A DNA stretch of 64,000 nt from positions 1 to 64,000 of the forward strand of contig NZ_BBMZ01000021.1 of the NCBI RefSeq assembly GCF_000759795.1, in the 5' to 3' direction. The notes under the pieces were generated by a model that searched no databases, was not told the DNA's origin, and saw nothing but the letters and a program-made list of their open reading frames with translations. Shown piece after piece: positions 1 through 8,873 of this stretch. The translations under genes were made by a program, and so were the position numbers. This DNA is from Pseudescherichia vulneris NBRC 102420 (lineage in GTDB: Bacteria; Pseudomonadota; Gammaproteobacteria; Enterobacterales; Enterobacteriaceae). Numbering within the stretch: position 1 is the first letter of the stretch; the number at the start of each line of letters is the position of its first letter.

Positions 1-163
1 CCGCCCCTGTGCCCAGCAGCGGGGCCGCCACGGTGGCCGCCGCCGCCACGGCCGAGCCGATGGCGGCATACGCCATGCCTTCAGCCAGCACACTGGTGAT
101 ATCAGCGAAGAGGGAGGAATGAATAATCTCATCGCCCTGCCGGGCCGCGTAATTGTCGCTCAT
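1..163 (-). CDS. PAAR/pre-TM type T6SS effector N-terminus (partial)
   Basis: The gene runs off the left edge, so only about 54 residues are visible. They begin MSDNYAARQGDEIIHSS, followed by an Ala/Gly-rich hydrophobic stretch. This layout, a short N-terminal segment, a hydrophobic region and then a PAAR domain, is that of Tse6/Rhs-class cargo effectors, which need an Eag chaperone. It starts 3 nt after the stop of the Eag-like gene, and the AGGA beside that stop can serve as its ribosome site. The toxin domain lies outside the window, so the activity cannot be named. Identification rests on the N-terminus plus context. Confidence 0.6.
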   Translation of the reverse strand, partial: MSDNYAARQGDEIIHSSLFADITSVLAEGMAYAAIGSAVAAAATVAAPLLGTGA

Positions 164-166
164 CCT

Positions 167-610
167 TTAGACGCTCCGGGTGTTATGCAGCGTCAGGGTC
201 TGTTTCAGGGTGTTCCAGCGCTCGCCATCTTCGTCAGTGAAGGGACGCAGCGCAGAAAGGGTAAAAATCATCAGCACGGGTTTATCCGGCACCTCTACGG
301 CTAGCTGCCGCTGCCACATGCGCTGGCCGTTACGCTCGAATGTGGTTTCGACCTCTGTCGCAGGGATATTGCCACCCGCGCCTGCGGTTAAGCGTTGAAA
401 GTCACTCTGGGTCATCTCACCCATTTGCGTACGCAGCACGTCCCACTGGCGCTGAAACTCTTTTTCGGCATTGCTGCCTTCTGGGATAGTGCCCCGGCTG
501 ATCACCACGGATAAACCGCTTTCGTCATCACGCAGAATAGTCATGCTGGTATCCTGCCAGGTGGCAGGAAAAAGGGAAAAGGTCCCTTCCTGAAGGGTAT
601 ATTTCATCAT
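167..610 (-). CDS. Eag-type T6SS effector chaperone (DUF1795/DcrB-like)
   Basis: This 147-residue cytoplasmic protein has no signal peptide and belongs to the DUF1795 (DcrB/EagR) fold. Family members bind the hydrophobic N-terminal segments of PAAR-containing T6SS effectors and keep them soluble until loading on VgrG. The start MMKYTLQEGTFSLFP and the body with TWQDTSMTIL and the late FTLSALRPFTDEDGERW are typical of the family. The gene lies directly upstream of the truncated PAAR protein with a 3-nt gap, the usual eag-effector pairing. ATG at 610 is used; a second ATG follows at 607, and a GGAG lies about 10 nt upstream. Confidence 0.8.
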   Translation of the reverse strand: MMKYTLQEGTFSLFPATWQDTSMTILRDDESGLSVVISRGTIPEGSNAEKEFQRQWDVLRTQMGEMTQSDFQRLTAGAGGNIPATEVETTFERNGQRMWQRQLAVEVPDKPVLMIFTLSALRPFTDEDGERWNTLKQTLTLHNTRSV

Positions 611-820
611 TTAGGCTTTGCTCCTGCGCCAGTAATAAAATCCGTCTTATTTAATATCGATGCAATGCATGCAAAGGCGAGAGATTTATTACTCTTACAG
701 CTAATAACGATTGATTAAGGTTCTAATGAACATTTCAATCAATAAAAATGTACCTGTACTTTACCCGCTGGGTTTTTCCGCGTTTTGTTTTAAAGTGCTA
801 TTGCTTGTTATGAATTATTC

Positions 821-853
821 ACCCCCTGAATAACGCAAGCTATTACAGGGGGT
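821..853 (-). terminator. Hairpin downstream of the minus-strand cargo gene
   Basis: ACCCCCTG (821-828) pairs exactly with CAGGGGGT (846-853). An AATA/TATT extension continues the stem inside with one bulged base. It lies 40 bp past the stop of the 893-2014 gene. There is no clean T-tract, so this may be an RNA-stabilising hairpin rather than a Rho-independent terminator. The rest of 611-892 is AT-rich with no convincing ORF. Confidence 0.4.
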
Positions 854-892
854 GCTAATATTGACGCTGTTATTAATGAGCGTTACGGTGGG

Positions 893-2014
893 TTAAGGCA
901 TTACCGGGAGAGATTGTCGGGTTAAATCATAACTGTTGGGCGCGTAGTAATTTCCCTTCATCGGCGCTTTAACAAGATGCCATTTCATTTTTGCTCCATC
1001 AAGTTCAAGCGTCGCGCGTCCATTCTTACCCCCAAATGACGAATCAAATACAATCTCTGCCTTGCCGTTCCTAACTAAACCATGAATGTTATCTTCCTCA
1101 TCTCCGGGGCAGTCAATACGATTTCCGGCCTGCGTAATATAGCAATAGGTTCCGGTCAAGACATTGCCTGTCTGATTTAATGATAAATTCAACGTAGATT
1201 GCCCTGCATCTTCACCCTCCCAGCGACCGGTGAAATTGCTTTCAGCATTTGCCTTTGTCTCTTTTGACCAGACGCCCTTTTCATCAAGAACAATCTTATT
1301 ATTGCTTATAACGGTCAGGCTATTATTAACTTTACTCAACATATAGACCACCTGCCCATTCTTGAATTCATAGCTGATAATCGGGCATGAATCGGAATCG
1401 CACTCCGCCCTTGATGCCTTGCCACGAAGGGTTAATTCCGCACCATCCTTTTTCCGTTTGCCATGGTAGGTTGCATCGTTACATTGGCCATCGGGTTGGC
1501 ACTGGGTAGTCACTTTGATGATAAATTTATCAGTAGTAAAAGAGTCCACTTCAGATCCTTTTCCGCGCTTTTCCTCTGCCAGAGTAAAGCTCATCCCCTT
1601 GAAGCGTGCCGCCCACGCTTTGATAGCAGGATCAATCTCATGATGCTCATTATCATTCGTTTTGTACTGAATGATTTGCGCATCTGGCGTGACCCACCCT
1701 GCATAAACTTTACCATTCGGGTAAATAACGAAAGCAGAGGCGTTTTCGAGATAGAGATCGTTTAGCCAACCTTCAATAAAAAGCCCGCCGTCCGAAGTCT
1801 GGCGAGGCTCGCCAAAGACATCAAAATTTTCGACGAAGGCGTCATAGTCTTCACCCAGCGTGTCCTGGAGTTTGGATTTAATCTCTTTATCGCTGAGGGA
1901 AGCTGAAACCTGCTGTAGCTGGTTATATTTTGTGAGATCGATTGAGCTTAATGCCACAGGCGACATAAACAGTAAACTTGAGAAGAACGGGAGCAGAAGA
2001 TACCTCTTAAACAT
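893..2014 (-). CDS. Secreted VgrG-island cargo protein, three regions, possible T6SS immunity protein
   Basis: The protein is 373 residues from the ATG at 2014 (MFKRYLLLPFF), which puts a normal signal peptide at the N-terminus (cleavage near ALS-SID); a start at 2029 would add five residues before it. After the signal comes a region with a GGLFIEGWLNDLYLE motif. Next is a cysteine-containing domain (FTTDKFIIKV to DEKGVW), then a beta-rich domain (FTGRWEGED to YDLTRQ). The last two domains are paralogous to those of the 4368-5072 protein but in reverse order. It is predicted periplasmic. I do not recognise a named family. Its position between vgrG and an eag-effector pair suggests immunity or accessory function, which is inference. 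Confidence 0.7.
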   Translation of the reverse strand: MFKRYLLLPFFSSLLFMSPVALSSIDLTKYNQLQQVSASLSDKEIKSKLQDTLGEDYDAFVENFDVFGEPRQTSDGGLFIEGWLNDLYLENASAFVIYPNGKVYAGWVTPDAQIIQYKTNDNEHHEIDPAIKAWAARFKGMSFTLAEEKRGKGSEVDSFTTDKFIIKVTTQCQPDGQCNDATYHGKRKKDGAELTLRGKASRAECDSDSCPIISYEFKNGQVVYMLSKVNNSLTVISNNKIVLDEKGVWSKETKANAESNFTGRWEGEDAGQSTLNLSLNQTGNVLTGTYCYITQAGNRIDCPGDEEDNIHGLVRNGKAEIVFDSSFGGKNGRATLELDGAKMKWHLVKAPMKGNYYAPNSYDLTRQSLPVMP

Positions 2015-2105
2015 AACTACACCTTCCATGCGCTTTTGAACTGTTTATTCTATCAGGAAGGGTTTCAATTTCTACCCACCTTTGATGGCAATGTATTACT
2101 GGCTT

Positions 2106-2615
2106 TTAATCACCTGCAATCACTACCCTGGCCAGGCAGTCAGGATCTTTTACCGTAAAGCTGAAACTGATTTTTTGGCCGTTGGTATCCGCAGGCGTAG
2201 TAAAGCTGGTGACCTCCTTTTCTGAGCGCCCACGAGGATAGTCTGTAATGTTCAAATCATGATAATGCTCTTTGATGCTTGCAAGAGTAACGCATTGATT
2301 ATAAGGCGAAAAAACCAACAGAGGAGTCATATCTTGTCGACTTTTACTTAAGCGCAACTCAATGTCAGCAATTAGTAGGCCATCCGCAAGCTTGACAGGC
2401 TCAGCCGTATAAAATTTTATATACTCATTTTCATGAGATAATCTGAACGTCAGCAATGAGTCATCCAAATTGTCAATAGACAAGCTTTTTATAGCCGAGC
2501 GTGCTGCTGGAATAAACTGCCATATATTTTGTGACTGTTCGCTTCCCTCTGCCATTCCTGTAGAGAGCAGCATGGCAATTGCCAAACCTCTTTTAATAGT
2601 ATCGATACTTTTCAC
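2106..2615 (-). CDS. Small secreted hypothetical protein of the VgrG island
   Basis: About 169 residues. I chose the GTG at 2615, preceded by AGAGGG, because it yields a proper signal peptide (KSIDTIKRGLAIAMLLSTG). A longer frame begins at a GTG at 2678 and overlaps the upstream stop by GTGA, but its 21 extra residues would sit before the signal peptide. The mature part is beta-rich with two widely spaced cysteines (YNQCVTL and DPDCLAR), possibly a disulfide. No family recognised. It follows the 2675-3253 gene and is probably co-transcribed with it. A periplasmic partner or immunity role is only suggested by location. Confidence 0.6.
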   Translation of the reverse strand: MKSIDTIKRGLAIAMLLSTGMAEGSEQSQNIWQFIPAARSAIKSLSIDNLDDSLLTFRLSHENEYIKFYTAEPVKLADGLLIADIELRLSKSRQDMTPLLVFSPYNQCVTLASIKEHYHDLNITDYPRGRSEKEVTSFTTPADTNGQKISFSFTVKDPDCLARVVIAGD

Positions 2616-2674
2616 AATCCCTCTGCCCCTATAACTTTCGTACGCCAAGCGTGCATTACGCTGAGACAATACAA

Positions 2675-3253
2675 TCACTCTGAACCGTTATCATAATTCA
2701 TTGTTATTTTCAGAACGTTATTATCTTTGATTTGGAAAGAGAGCACCTTTGCTCCAGTCTCATAAGAGATCCACTCTTCCCCGTCATCATTTTGATCTTG
2801 CCCCGCTCCGTATGATTTTCGCAAATCATCAACGCTTGTTCCAACATGGATACCACGCGGGGTAGCAATATCGGGTGCCGTTACAGTAATCTGTGCGACA
2901 ATATAATCATCGACACTTCTTTCAGCCTTATCCCACCAAAGATTGGCGCTATAAAGTTCTACACCGGGCTTTTTATGCTGATAAAATTTATAATTTGTAT
3001 CATCAAATGGAACCTTACCCACAAAGGTTCCGCTGTCCACTATCCCTATCTCAGCGGCAAGATTATTGTTCCATCTGTCACCTAATGAGACGGAGTGATT
3101 ATTTATGGTTACAGAAAAATCACCTTTGGTTAAGGTATTACTCAAGGGCGCGTCGATGGGTTGTGTAGTTTGTCCCGCAATCACAACGTTGGGCAGACAG
3201 AAGGTCGTTGAAAGCAGAAAAAGATAGTTCAATAGATTTTTTATTTTATTCAC
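2675..3253 (-). CDS. Small secreted hypothetical protein of the VgrG island
   Basis: 192 residues with a clear signal peptide (MNKIKNLLNYLFLLSTTFCLPNVVIA). The mature C-terminal half contains TPRGIHVGTSVDDLRKSYG followed by VLSFQIKDNNVLKITM. That pattern occurs in small periplasmic or cell-surface proteins in which a threshold-type helix is followed by two beta strands. No cysteines remain after cleavage. I cannot assign a function. It is one of a row of secreted small proteins between vgrG and the effector pair, consistent with a store of immunity or adaptor proteins. Confidence 0.65.
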   Translation of the reverse strand: MNKIKNLLNYLFLLSTTFCLPNVVIAGQTTQPIDAPLSNTLTKGDFSVTINNHSVSLGDRWNNNLAAEIGIVDSGTFVGKVPFDDTNYKFYQHKKPGVELYSANLWWDKAERSVDDYIVAQITVTAPDIATPRGIHVGTSVDDLRKSYGAGQDQNDDGEEWISYETGAKVLSFQIKDNNVLKITMNYDNGSE

Positions 3254-3317
3254 ACTGCGTGTCCTTTAAAATCCCATAATTCAACTTAAACCGCACAGAT
3301 TAAGCCTGCGCTTAGTG

Positions 3318-3758
3318 TTATTGACAGTTTGCTATTTTTTGAGCATTTTTGACAATTAATAAAACCTTGGTGTAATGATCGGCCGACACCTGATGCATCA
3401 GGGTTCCTTCCAGCTTTGCGCATCCGCAAACCGTTACTGGCCCCTGGTATGAAAATACCTGCATCGACCTGACTTCCTGTTCAGGCTGGTTATCAGGATC
3501 GTCATCCTCTGTGTCTGCCGATGGTAACACGCTAACCGGTTCTGCCAGGATGACAACCGGCACCGTCACCGTCACCTTTTTATCGCTAGCGTTTTCGCCA
3601 TAGCCAGGCGGCCCGGCAAACTGCTTTTCAACAACTTTACCGACGATCGTAACGCTTTCTGGCTCATAGTGGTAGACCGTTTCAGCATAAAGCGAAGCGC
3701 TGATGAGCAGCAACAGCAGTCCCGACAAGCCCTTGATTTTATATTTTAATGTTAACAT
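3318..3758 (-). CDS. Secreted DUF4431-like protein
   Basis: 146 residues from ATG 3758 (MLTLKYKIKGLSGLLLLLI), preceded by GGCAGG. A longer open frame to 3851 would run into the neighbouring gene and bury the signal peptide. The mature start YHYEPESVTIVGKVVEKQFAGPPGYG resembles the DUF4431 pattern (YEPxxVTLxGxL...PGPPNY). The C-terminal VCGCAKLEGTLMHQVSADHYTKVLLIV fits the end of that family. An acidic linker (DTEDDDPDNQPEQE) separates the halves. Function is unknown. It ends the small-gene run after the Tsi6-like gene, with a 31-nt gap between them. Confidence 0.65.
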   Translation of the reverse strand: MLTLKYKIKGLSGLLLLLISASLYAETVYHYEPESVTIVGKVVEKQFAGPPGYGENASDKKVTVTVPVVILAEPVSVLPSADTEDDDPDNQPEQEVRSMQVFSYQGPVTVCGCAKLEGTLMHQVSADHYTKVLLIVKNAQKIANCQ

Positions 3759-3789
3759 CGCCTGCCTTTTGATAAAAAATTTTGAAAGG

Positions 3790-4149
3790 CTACTTGGAGT
3801 TGAATTTTTTATATCGCTTTTGTCTTTTAAGATACTCAGCATCTTGCTCATGGGGCAGAATAACCTTTAAGCCCTGTGCCATTTGTGAGGCTATATAATT
3901 TGCATTTGATAGATGCCCGGCAAGCTCCTCATCGGTAGTTTCAAACTCTTTAGATGCCAGTGCGCCAAGGTTTAGCGTATGTAACTTGCTTTTATCGCTT
4001 TCAGTCCCAATCAAAATGCTCTTAATATATTCCAGCTGTTCTTTGGCCAAGGTGTACAATGGGAATTCGGAGTTACTTGAAATTCGTTTGCTAACTGCAT
4101 GGATAGCATCATTGATATAATCCAGCGCCGTATAACTTTGTTTGTTCAT
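3790..4149 (-). CDS. Tsi6-family T6SS immunity protein
   Basis: 119 residues from ATG 4149 (MNKQSYTALDYIND), with GAGGTG about 5 nt upstream. It is all-helical, without a signal peptide, so cytoplasmic. The pattern YTALDYINDAIHAV, LAKEQLEYIKSIL, LHTLNLGALASKEFETTD and GLKVILP matches the Tsi6 family. Tsi6 of Pseudomonas aeruginosa binds and blocks Tse6, a T6SS effector that hydrolyses NAD(P)+. No Tse6-type toxin domain lies beside this gene. The cognate toxin may be the truncated PAAR protein at the left edge, or this may be an orphan immunity gene. Confidence 0.8.
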   Translation of the reverse strand: MNKQSYTALDYINDAIHAVSKRISSNSEFPLYTLAKEQLEYIKSILIGTESDKSKLHTLNLGALASKEFETTDEELAGHLSNANYIASQMAQGLKVILPHEQDAEYLKRQKRYKKFNSK

Positions 4150-4367
4150 CAAACACCTCAATATTCACAATGTAATTAGTGGCTTTGCTATTGCTCGGCA
4201 TTAAATTACAGAAACTCATTGGCATAAATTCCAGGAGGCGTTCTGCGTAACGAATAGTAATTATTAGCTCGCTTTGACCTTCGATCATTGTAACCTCTTT
4301 AACTAAAATTCACCTTATCTTACCTTATAGCACATACTCAGGGTTGAGTTTTAATCTGATACAAAAA

Positions 4368-5072
4368 TCACAACGTTCCGTTGACCCACTGACCGGCCTG
4401 TTCTACCAACACCCTGTCACCTTCGCTAACTGTCAGTTTCACTGGTTTATAGGCCACTTTGTAACTAACATTTCCATTATTAAATTCTGCACCCACTACC
4501 TCACCTGCTAAGTTTTGCAGCGTCTTACCTTTGAGTGCAATCACGCTGTTATCACTTCTACGCACGCCCAAGTAAGACATGTCATTACACGGAGCGTTAA
4601 AATCGCCGCAGTGACTGGTAATCGTAACAGTGAATTTGTTTGTTGAAAATTCTCGTGTGATCGAAGAGGTAGCAGGCGGTTGCCGGGTGAGAACGTAATT
4701 CAGTGGGGCATAGTAATCGCCATGGACTGGCGCTTTTATAACCTGCCACTTCATCTGTTCACCATTGAGTTCAAGCTCCGCATGACCGCTTTTACCCCCG
4801 AATGACGAACTAAACACGACTTCTGCCTTGCCATTTCTGACTATGCCATGAATGTTTATTTCATTATCTGGCGGACAATCAATACGATTACCCGCCTGGG
4901 CGATATAACAATAGGTTCCAGTTAATCTGTTATCTTTCTGACTCAATGATAAATCTAACATTGATAGTTCTTTGTTTTCTCCGTGCCATTGGCCAGTAAA
5001 ATCGTCTTGCGCGATGACAGGCATACTACACGCACTAGCTAAGACCCAAAAAATAAATAGCTTAATGTTCAC
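4368..5072 (-). CDS. Secreted two-domain VgrG-island cargo protein
   Basis: 234 residues with a signal peptide (MNIKLFIFWVLASACSMPVIA). The first mature domain (FTGQWHGEN to YVLTRQ) is beta-rich with conserved GTYCYIAQAGNRIDCP, SSFGGKSGHAELEL and GDYYAP. The second (FSTNKFTVTI to QAGQW) carries CNDMSYLGVRR. Both are clearly paralogous to the C-terminal two domains of the 893-2014 protein but in swapped order. It is the first gene after vgrG, 34 nt downstream, so very likely in the same transcript. Probably periplasmic. No named family recognised. The gap at 4150-4367 holds no gene that I can see. Confidence 0.7.
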   Translation of the reverse strand: MNIKLFIFWVLASACSMPVIAQDDFTGQWHGENKELSMLDLSLSQKDNRLTGTYCYIAQAGNRIDCPPDNEINIHGIVRNGKAEVVFSSSFGGKSGHAELELNGEQMKWQVIKAPVHGDYYAPLNYVLTRQPPATSSITREFSTNKFTVTITSHCGDFNAPCNDMSYLGVRRSDNSVIALKGKTLQNLAGEVVGAEFNNGNVSYKVAYKPVKLTVSEGDRVLVEQAGQWVNGTL

Positions 5073-5106
5073 TGCAACACGTCCTATTTATAAGGTGTTT
5101 ATATCT

Positions 5107-7035
5107 TTAGGTTGTCAAAGGCGGCGTGAAATGCGCCCGCACCGCCTCCTCAATATCACTTTTATGTCCTGCACCCGGCGCGGTAGTTCCTGGCTGGGTT
5201 CCGGATACGTTAAGGTGAATCTTGCCGCCGGTGGTTATATACCCTTCGCCCTCAACAAAGACATTAAACTCTTTGCCGATTAGGTTAATCTTGCCGTTGG
5301 CGTTCAGCTCGATTGCACTCTCCCCGGAGACCAGACGTAGCTTCGTACCCGAGGCAATGACATACTGCTCCACCGCCGCGTCCAATTTCCCCTTCCCGGT
5401 CAAGATCTCGCTTTCTCCTTTCACTGCCTGAGTATGATTAGCCTCAACGCGGTGCAGTTCATTTTTGCGCACGTAGTGGCTGCGCGCGCCGTTCACGCTG
5501 TGTGACTCATCATTTTTGACGAGGGTATCCATATTCCGCTCGGCCTGGATCCACACCTGCTCCTCTCCCGCCCTGTCCTCAAAGCGCAGAACGTTGGCGT
5601 TATCCGGCGAGCCATCTTTGGTGCGGCTCATGAATCCCATCTGCGTGGCAGCGGCCGGGAGTGCCCACGGCGGCATGCTCGCCTCGTTGTATACCCTGCC
5701 GGTGATGATTGGCCGGTCCGGATCGCCGTTGATAAAATCCACCACCACCTCGTCGCCTACGCGAGGGATCTGCACCCCGCCGTAGCCCTGACCTGCCCAC
5801 GCGCTGGAGACGCGCACCCAGCACGAACTGGTATCATCTCCTTTCGCCAGCCGGTCCCAGTGGAACTTCACCTTCACCCGGCCGTATCTGTCCGTCCAGA
5901 TGCTCTCGCCCTCCGGCCCTACTACCCTTGCCGTCTGCGGGCCGTACGTTCGCGGCCACGGGGCGGTCTGCGCCGGACGGAACACCACCGACGCCGGGAT
6001 GACCGTAAACACGGTAGAGTGAACGGTGTCATCTTCGGAGCCGCTGGCGTAGCGGTTCTCCACAAACTCATAGGTTGCGGAGATGGTTAGATACTCGCCG
6101 TTATCGCTGAAGAACGGCGCATCGCTCAGGGTGAAGATGTACCCCGGCGCGATGCCCATTGCCGTGGCGGTGGCGTGTATCTGCCGATGCTCCACCTGCC
6201 AGCGCTCCTGGCGGATGCGGGCATAAAACTCGCCGTGGCCGTGCTCAACAAAGCGCCCCGGCCAGTCATAGACATCGATGCTTCCCGGCTGCGGTGAGAC
6301 GGCGTTCTGCTGCGCCTGCAATAGCCATGCATTCGGCTTGCGGAAGTCGTAGTCGTCCAGGCTGTAGAGCCCCGGCGTCACGCTGTCCTCCAGTGCCCAC
6401 TGACCGATACCCTCTTCGTCCGTGCTGCCGCCCGACGGCGTCACGTGGTAGGGGATGATTTCATAGCCGCTGAAGGGCTGATGCTGCACGGCTGCATCCG
6501 TCAGCACCAGCGTGTGCCTGTCCGCCTCATGACGGAAATGGTAAGCAATACCCTCTAGCTCCATCAGACGGCTAATAAACGCGAAGCTGCTCTCCTGATA
6601 CTGTACGCAGTAGTCCCACACCCGATAGCTGCCGGTAAGCCTGCTCTCCACGCTGACCTGAAACTCGTCCAGCAACGTGTTGACGATCTGCGGCACCGTC
6701 TGGCCCTGAAAGATGCGCAGGTTGCGGTCACGCTTCATCCGCCACAGGTCCGGCTCGACGGTCAGCTTATACGCCGCATAGCGTTTACCGGTCAGCTCCA
6801 CCGCACTCACGGCCGCCTTAGTGATTTTGCCGTTGATGTAACGCGGAGACAGCGGGTTCTGCGTCGGGATGGTGATGGTCACCGGCTGGCCCAGCAGCAT
6901 GCTGCGATCCAGACGGGCATCGGTGCCGAGCACGGTTAGCGTCAGTTCAAACGACTCGGACATCGCCTCACGGCCAGAGAGTTTCCAGAAAAGCAGCCCC
7001 TCAACGGGAAGCTGAACGGTTATTCGATTGTGCAA
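5107..7035 (-). CDS. vgrG: VgrG, type VI secretion spike protein
   Basis: This 642-residue protein forms the trimeric spike at the tip of the T6SS tube and carries effectors. The N-terminal gp27-like part spans roughly residues 1-370. It is followed by the gp5-like OB-fold with the family signature GRVKVKFHWDRL and WVRVSSAWAG, GVQIPRVGDEVVVDFINGDPDRPIITG. A beta-helix region rich in short repeats comes last, ending in a Pro/Gly/Thr tail (TQPGTTAPGAGHK). There is no toxin extension, so cargo is likely delivered through PAAR or adaptor binding. It heads the minus-strand island. No structural T6SS genes are visible, so this is an auxiliary vgrG locus as far as the window shows. Confidence 0.95.
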   Translation of the reverse strand: MHNRITVQLPVEGLLFWKLSGREAMSESFELTLTVLGTDARLDRSMLLGQPVTITIPTQNPLSPRYINGKITKAAVSAVELTGKRYAAYKLTVEPDLWRMKRDRNLRIFQGQTVPQIVNTLLDEFQVSVESRLTGSYRVWDYCVQYQESSFAFISRLMELEGIAYHFRHEADRHTLVLTDAAVQHQPFSGYEIIPYHVTPSGGSTDEEGIGQWALEDSVTPGLYSLDDYDFRKPNAWLLQAQQNAVSPQPGSIDVYDWPGRFVEHGHGEFYARIRQERWQVEHRQIHATATAMGIAPGYIFTLSDAPFFSDNGEYLTISATYEFVENRYASGSEDDTVHSTVFTVIPASVVFRPAQTAPWPRTYGPQTARVVGPEGESIWTDRYGRVKVKFHWDRLAKGDDTSSCWVRVSSAWAGQGYGGVQIPRVGDEVVVDFINGDPDRPIITGRVYNEASMPPWALPAAATQMGFMSRTKDGSPDNANVLRFEDRAGEEQVWIQAERNMDTLVKNDESHSVNGARSHYVRKNELHRVEANHTQAVKGESEILTGKGKLDAAVEQYVIASGTKLRLVSGESAIELNANGKINLIGKEFNVFVEGEGYITTGGKIHLNVSGTQPGTTAPGAGHKSDIEEAVRAHFTPPLTT

Positions 7036-7309
7036 AATGCCTGATCCCTTTAAGCAAAATAGAGCGGATCTATACCCTGACTACCTGGCGGGCTGCACTA
7101 GCAGGATGTAAGCAGGTTATTCCTTGCAGAAGCATGCAGAAGGCAAAGCGTGGACTTAATAGCTGGGTAGGATAACGAAGAGAGAAGATCGCCAGGTCAC
7201 TCAGGCGCCGTATACTGCGAAACGGCAAATGACAAAAATGGCCCAGCGGCAACGGCTGCTAATAATTTGATAAATATCGCATTAGGAAATCCTTAGAGGC
7301 CAGAAAAAC
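7036..7309. other. Intergenic region upstream of vgrG
   Basis: No supported gene. It should contain the vgrG promoter. A 60-codon frame at 7070-7252 has no ribosome site or family resemblance. The right end merges into the uronate-operon terminator. Confidence 0.5.
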
Positions 7310-7343
7310 AAAAAATGCCGATCGCTGTTAATCGATCGGCATT
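7310..7343 (-). terminator. Rho-independent terminator of the hexuronate operon
   Basis: AATGCCGATCG (7314-7324) and CGATCGGCATT (7333-7343) form an 11-bp perfect stem with an 8-nt loop. On the minus strand it is followed by a T-run (the A-run just left of the stem). It lies 23 bp past the stop of the 7366-8826 gene. Confidence 0.9.
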
Positions 7344-7365
7344 GCGTTTTGAAAATGGTGTTTGA

Positions 7366-8826
7366 TTAACGTTGCGCGTACTGCGCAACGGTGGCTTTCG
7401 CCCCTTGAGTCAGCAGCTGCTGATAGGCCTGCTGGACCCGTTCCACGAAAGCACGCTCCTGCGGCAGCTCTTTACCAAAGATCGCTTCAATGCCCAGCAG
7501 CGCCATCACGCGGGATTCGCCCTCTTCGCTGCCGTTCACCGCCTGCTGAATAGTAGACAGCAGCGGATCGCTGACCTCAATCGCCTGCCCTTGCTCATCT
7601 ACGCCGCCAACGTAGCGCATCCAAGCCGCCACGCCCAGTGCCAGCAGGGAAAAGTCGCTGTTGTGCACCAGATGCCAGCGAACGGAATCCAGCATACGCT
7701 GGGGCAGCTTCTGGCTTCCGTCCATCGCGATCTGCCAGGTACGGTGGCGCAGCGCCGGGTTGCTGTAGCGAGCAATCAGCAGATCCGCGTAGTGAGCCAG
7801 ATCGACGCCCTTCACCTTCAACGTCGGTGCCTGCTCGTTTAACATCAGCGCATGCGCAGCGCGGCGATAGTTTTCGTCTTCCATGCACTCGTTGATGTGC
7901 TGGTAACCGGCCAGATAGCCAAGGTATGCCAGGAACGAATGGCTGCCGTTGAGCATTCTCAGCTTCATCTCTTCGAACGGCACTACGTCAGCCACCAGCT
8001 CCGCGCCTGCTTTCTCCCACTCTGGACGTCCGGCAACGAAGTTATCTTCTACTACCCACTGACGGAACGGCTCACAGGCCACGCCCGCCGGATCGCGTAC
8101 GCCGGTCAGCTGTTCGATTTTTTCGAGCGTATCCGCCGTTACGGCCGGAACGATACGGTCCACCATGGTTGACGGGAAGGTAACGTTTTGCGCAATCCAC
8201 TCGCCAAGCTCAGCGTCCACTGCCCGAGCGTAGGCGCAGACCACGTTGCGCACAACGTGACCGTTCTCCGGCATGTTATCGCAGGACATCACGGTAAAGG
8301 CTGGCAGGCCAGCGGCTTTGCGGCGGGCCAGCGCTTCAACGATAACGCCCGGTGCGGATTTTGGCTGCTGCGGGTTTTGCAGATCGGCAACGATCAATGG
8401 ATGATCCAGCATTAACTCGCCGGTGGCAGGCGCATGGCAATAACCTTTCTCCGTGATGGTCAGAGAGACAATCGCCACCTGCGGCTCACAGAGCGCGGCA
8501 AACACGGTTTCCAGGCCGTCGACCTGAGCGTGTAGAGCACGTTTCACCACCCCGACGACGCGCGACGTCCAGGCATCGGCGGACATCTCCGCCACGGTAT
8601 AGAGGTTATCCTGCTGCTTAAGATCGGCAATCTGCTGCTCGCCACCGATCAGGTTGACCTCGCAGTATCCCCAGTCACTGTTGTGCTCTGCCGCCAGGAT
8701 GTCCGTATAGACGCCCTGATGGGCGCGGTGAAATGCACCAAAACCTAAATGGACGATACGGGGAACCAGTTTCGTGCGATCGTAGTCAGGCAGCGTAGCC
8801 TTTGCCGTTAAGAGCGTGTTTTGCAT
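7366..8826 (-). CDS. Fructuronate reductase / mannitol dehydrogenase family (YdfI/UxuB-like)
   Basis: 486 residues of the polyol-specific long-chain dehydrogenase family. Visible are the N-terminal nucleotide-binding start [15 protein letters not shown], the middle [11 protein letters not shown] and [10 protein letters not shown], and the catalytic-region motif [16 protein letters not shown]. Family members reduce D-fructuronate to D-mannonate with NADH (UxuB) or oxidise mannitol or related polyols (MtlD, YdfI). Co-location with uxaC and rspA/manD makes fructuronate reductase the best call. It is the last gene of the operon, 166 nt after the transporter, and may have its own promoter. ATG 8826 is preceded by AGG at suitable distance. 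Confidence 0.85.
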   Translation of the reverse strand: MQNTLLTAKATLPDYDRTKLVPRIVHLGFGAFHRAHQGVYTDILAAEHNSDWGYCEVNLIGGEQQIADLKQQDNLYTVAEMSADAWTSRVVGVVKRALHAQVDGLETVFAALCEPQVAIVSLTITEKGYCHAPATGELMLDHPLIVADLQNPQQPKSAPGVIVEALARRKAAGLPAFTVMSCDNMPENGHVVRNVVCAYARAVDAELGEWIAQNVTFPSTMVDRIVPAVTADTLEKIEQLTGVRDPAGVACEPFRQWVVEDNFVAGRPEWEKAGAELVADVVPFEEMKLRMLNGSHSFLAYLGYLAGYQHINECMEDENYRRAAHALMLNEQAPTLKVKGVDLAHYADLLIARYSNPALRHRTWQIAMDGSQKLPQRMLDSVRWHLVHNSDFSLLALGVAAWMRYVGGVDEQGQAIEVSDPLLSTIQQAVNGSEEGESRVMALLGIEAIFGKELPQERAFVERVQQAYQQLLTQGAKATVAQYAQR

Positions 8827-8873
8827 TATATGACCTATGGTTTGATGAGATCAGGACGCATCGAGAGTAACGC

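Noticed and set aside
7070-7252. 60-codon minus-strand ORF upstream of vgrG
   Set aside because: No ribosome site, no resemblance to a family, and it spans the expected vgrG promoter region.
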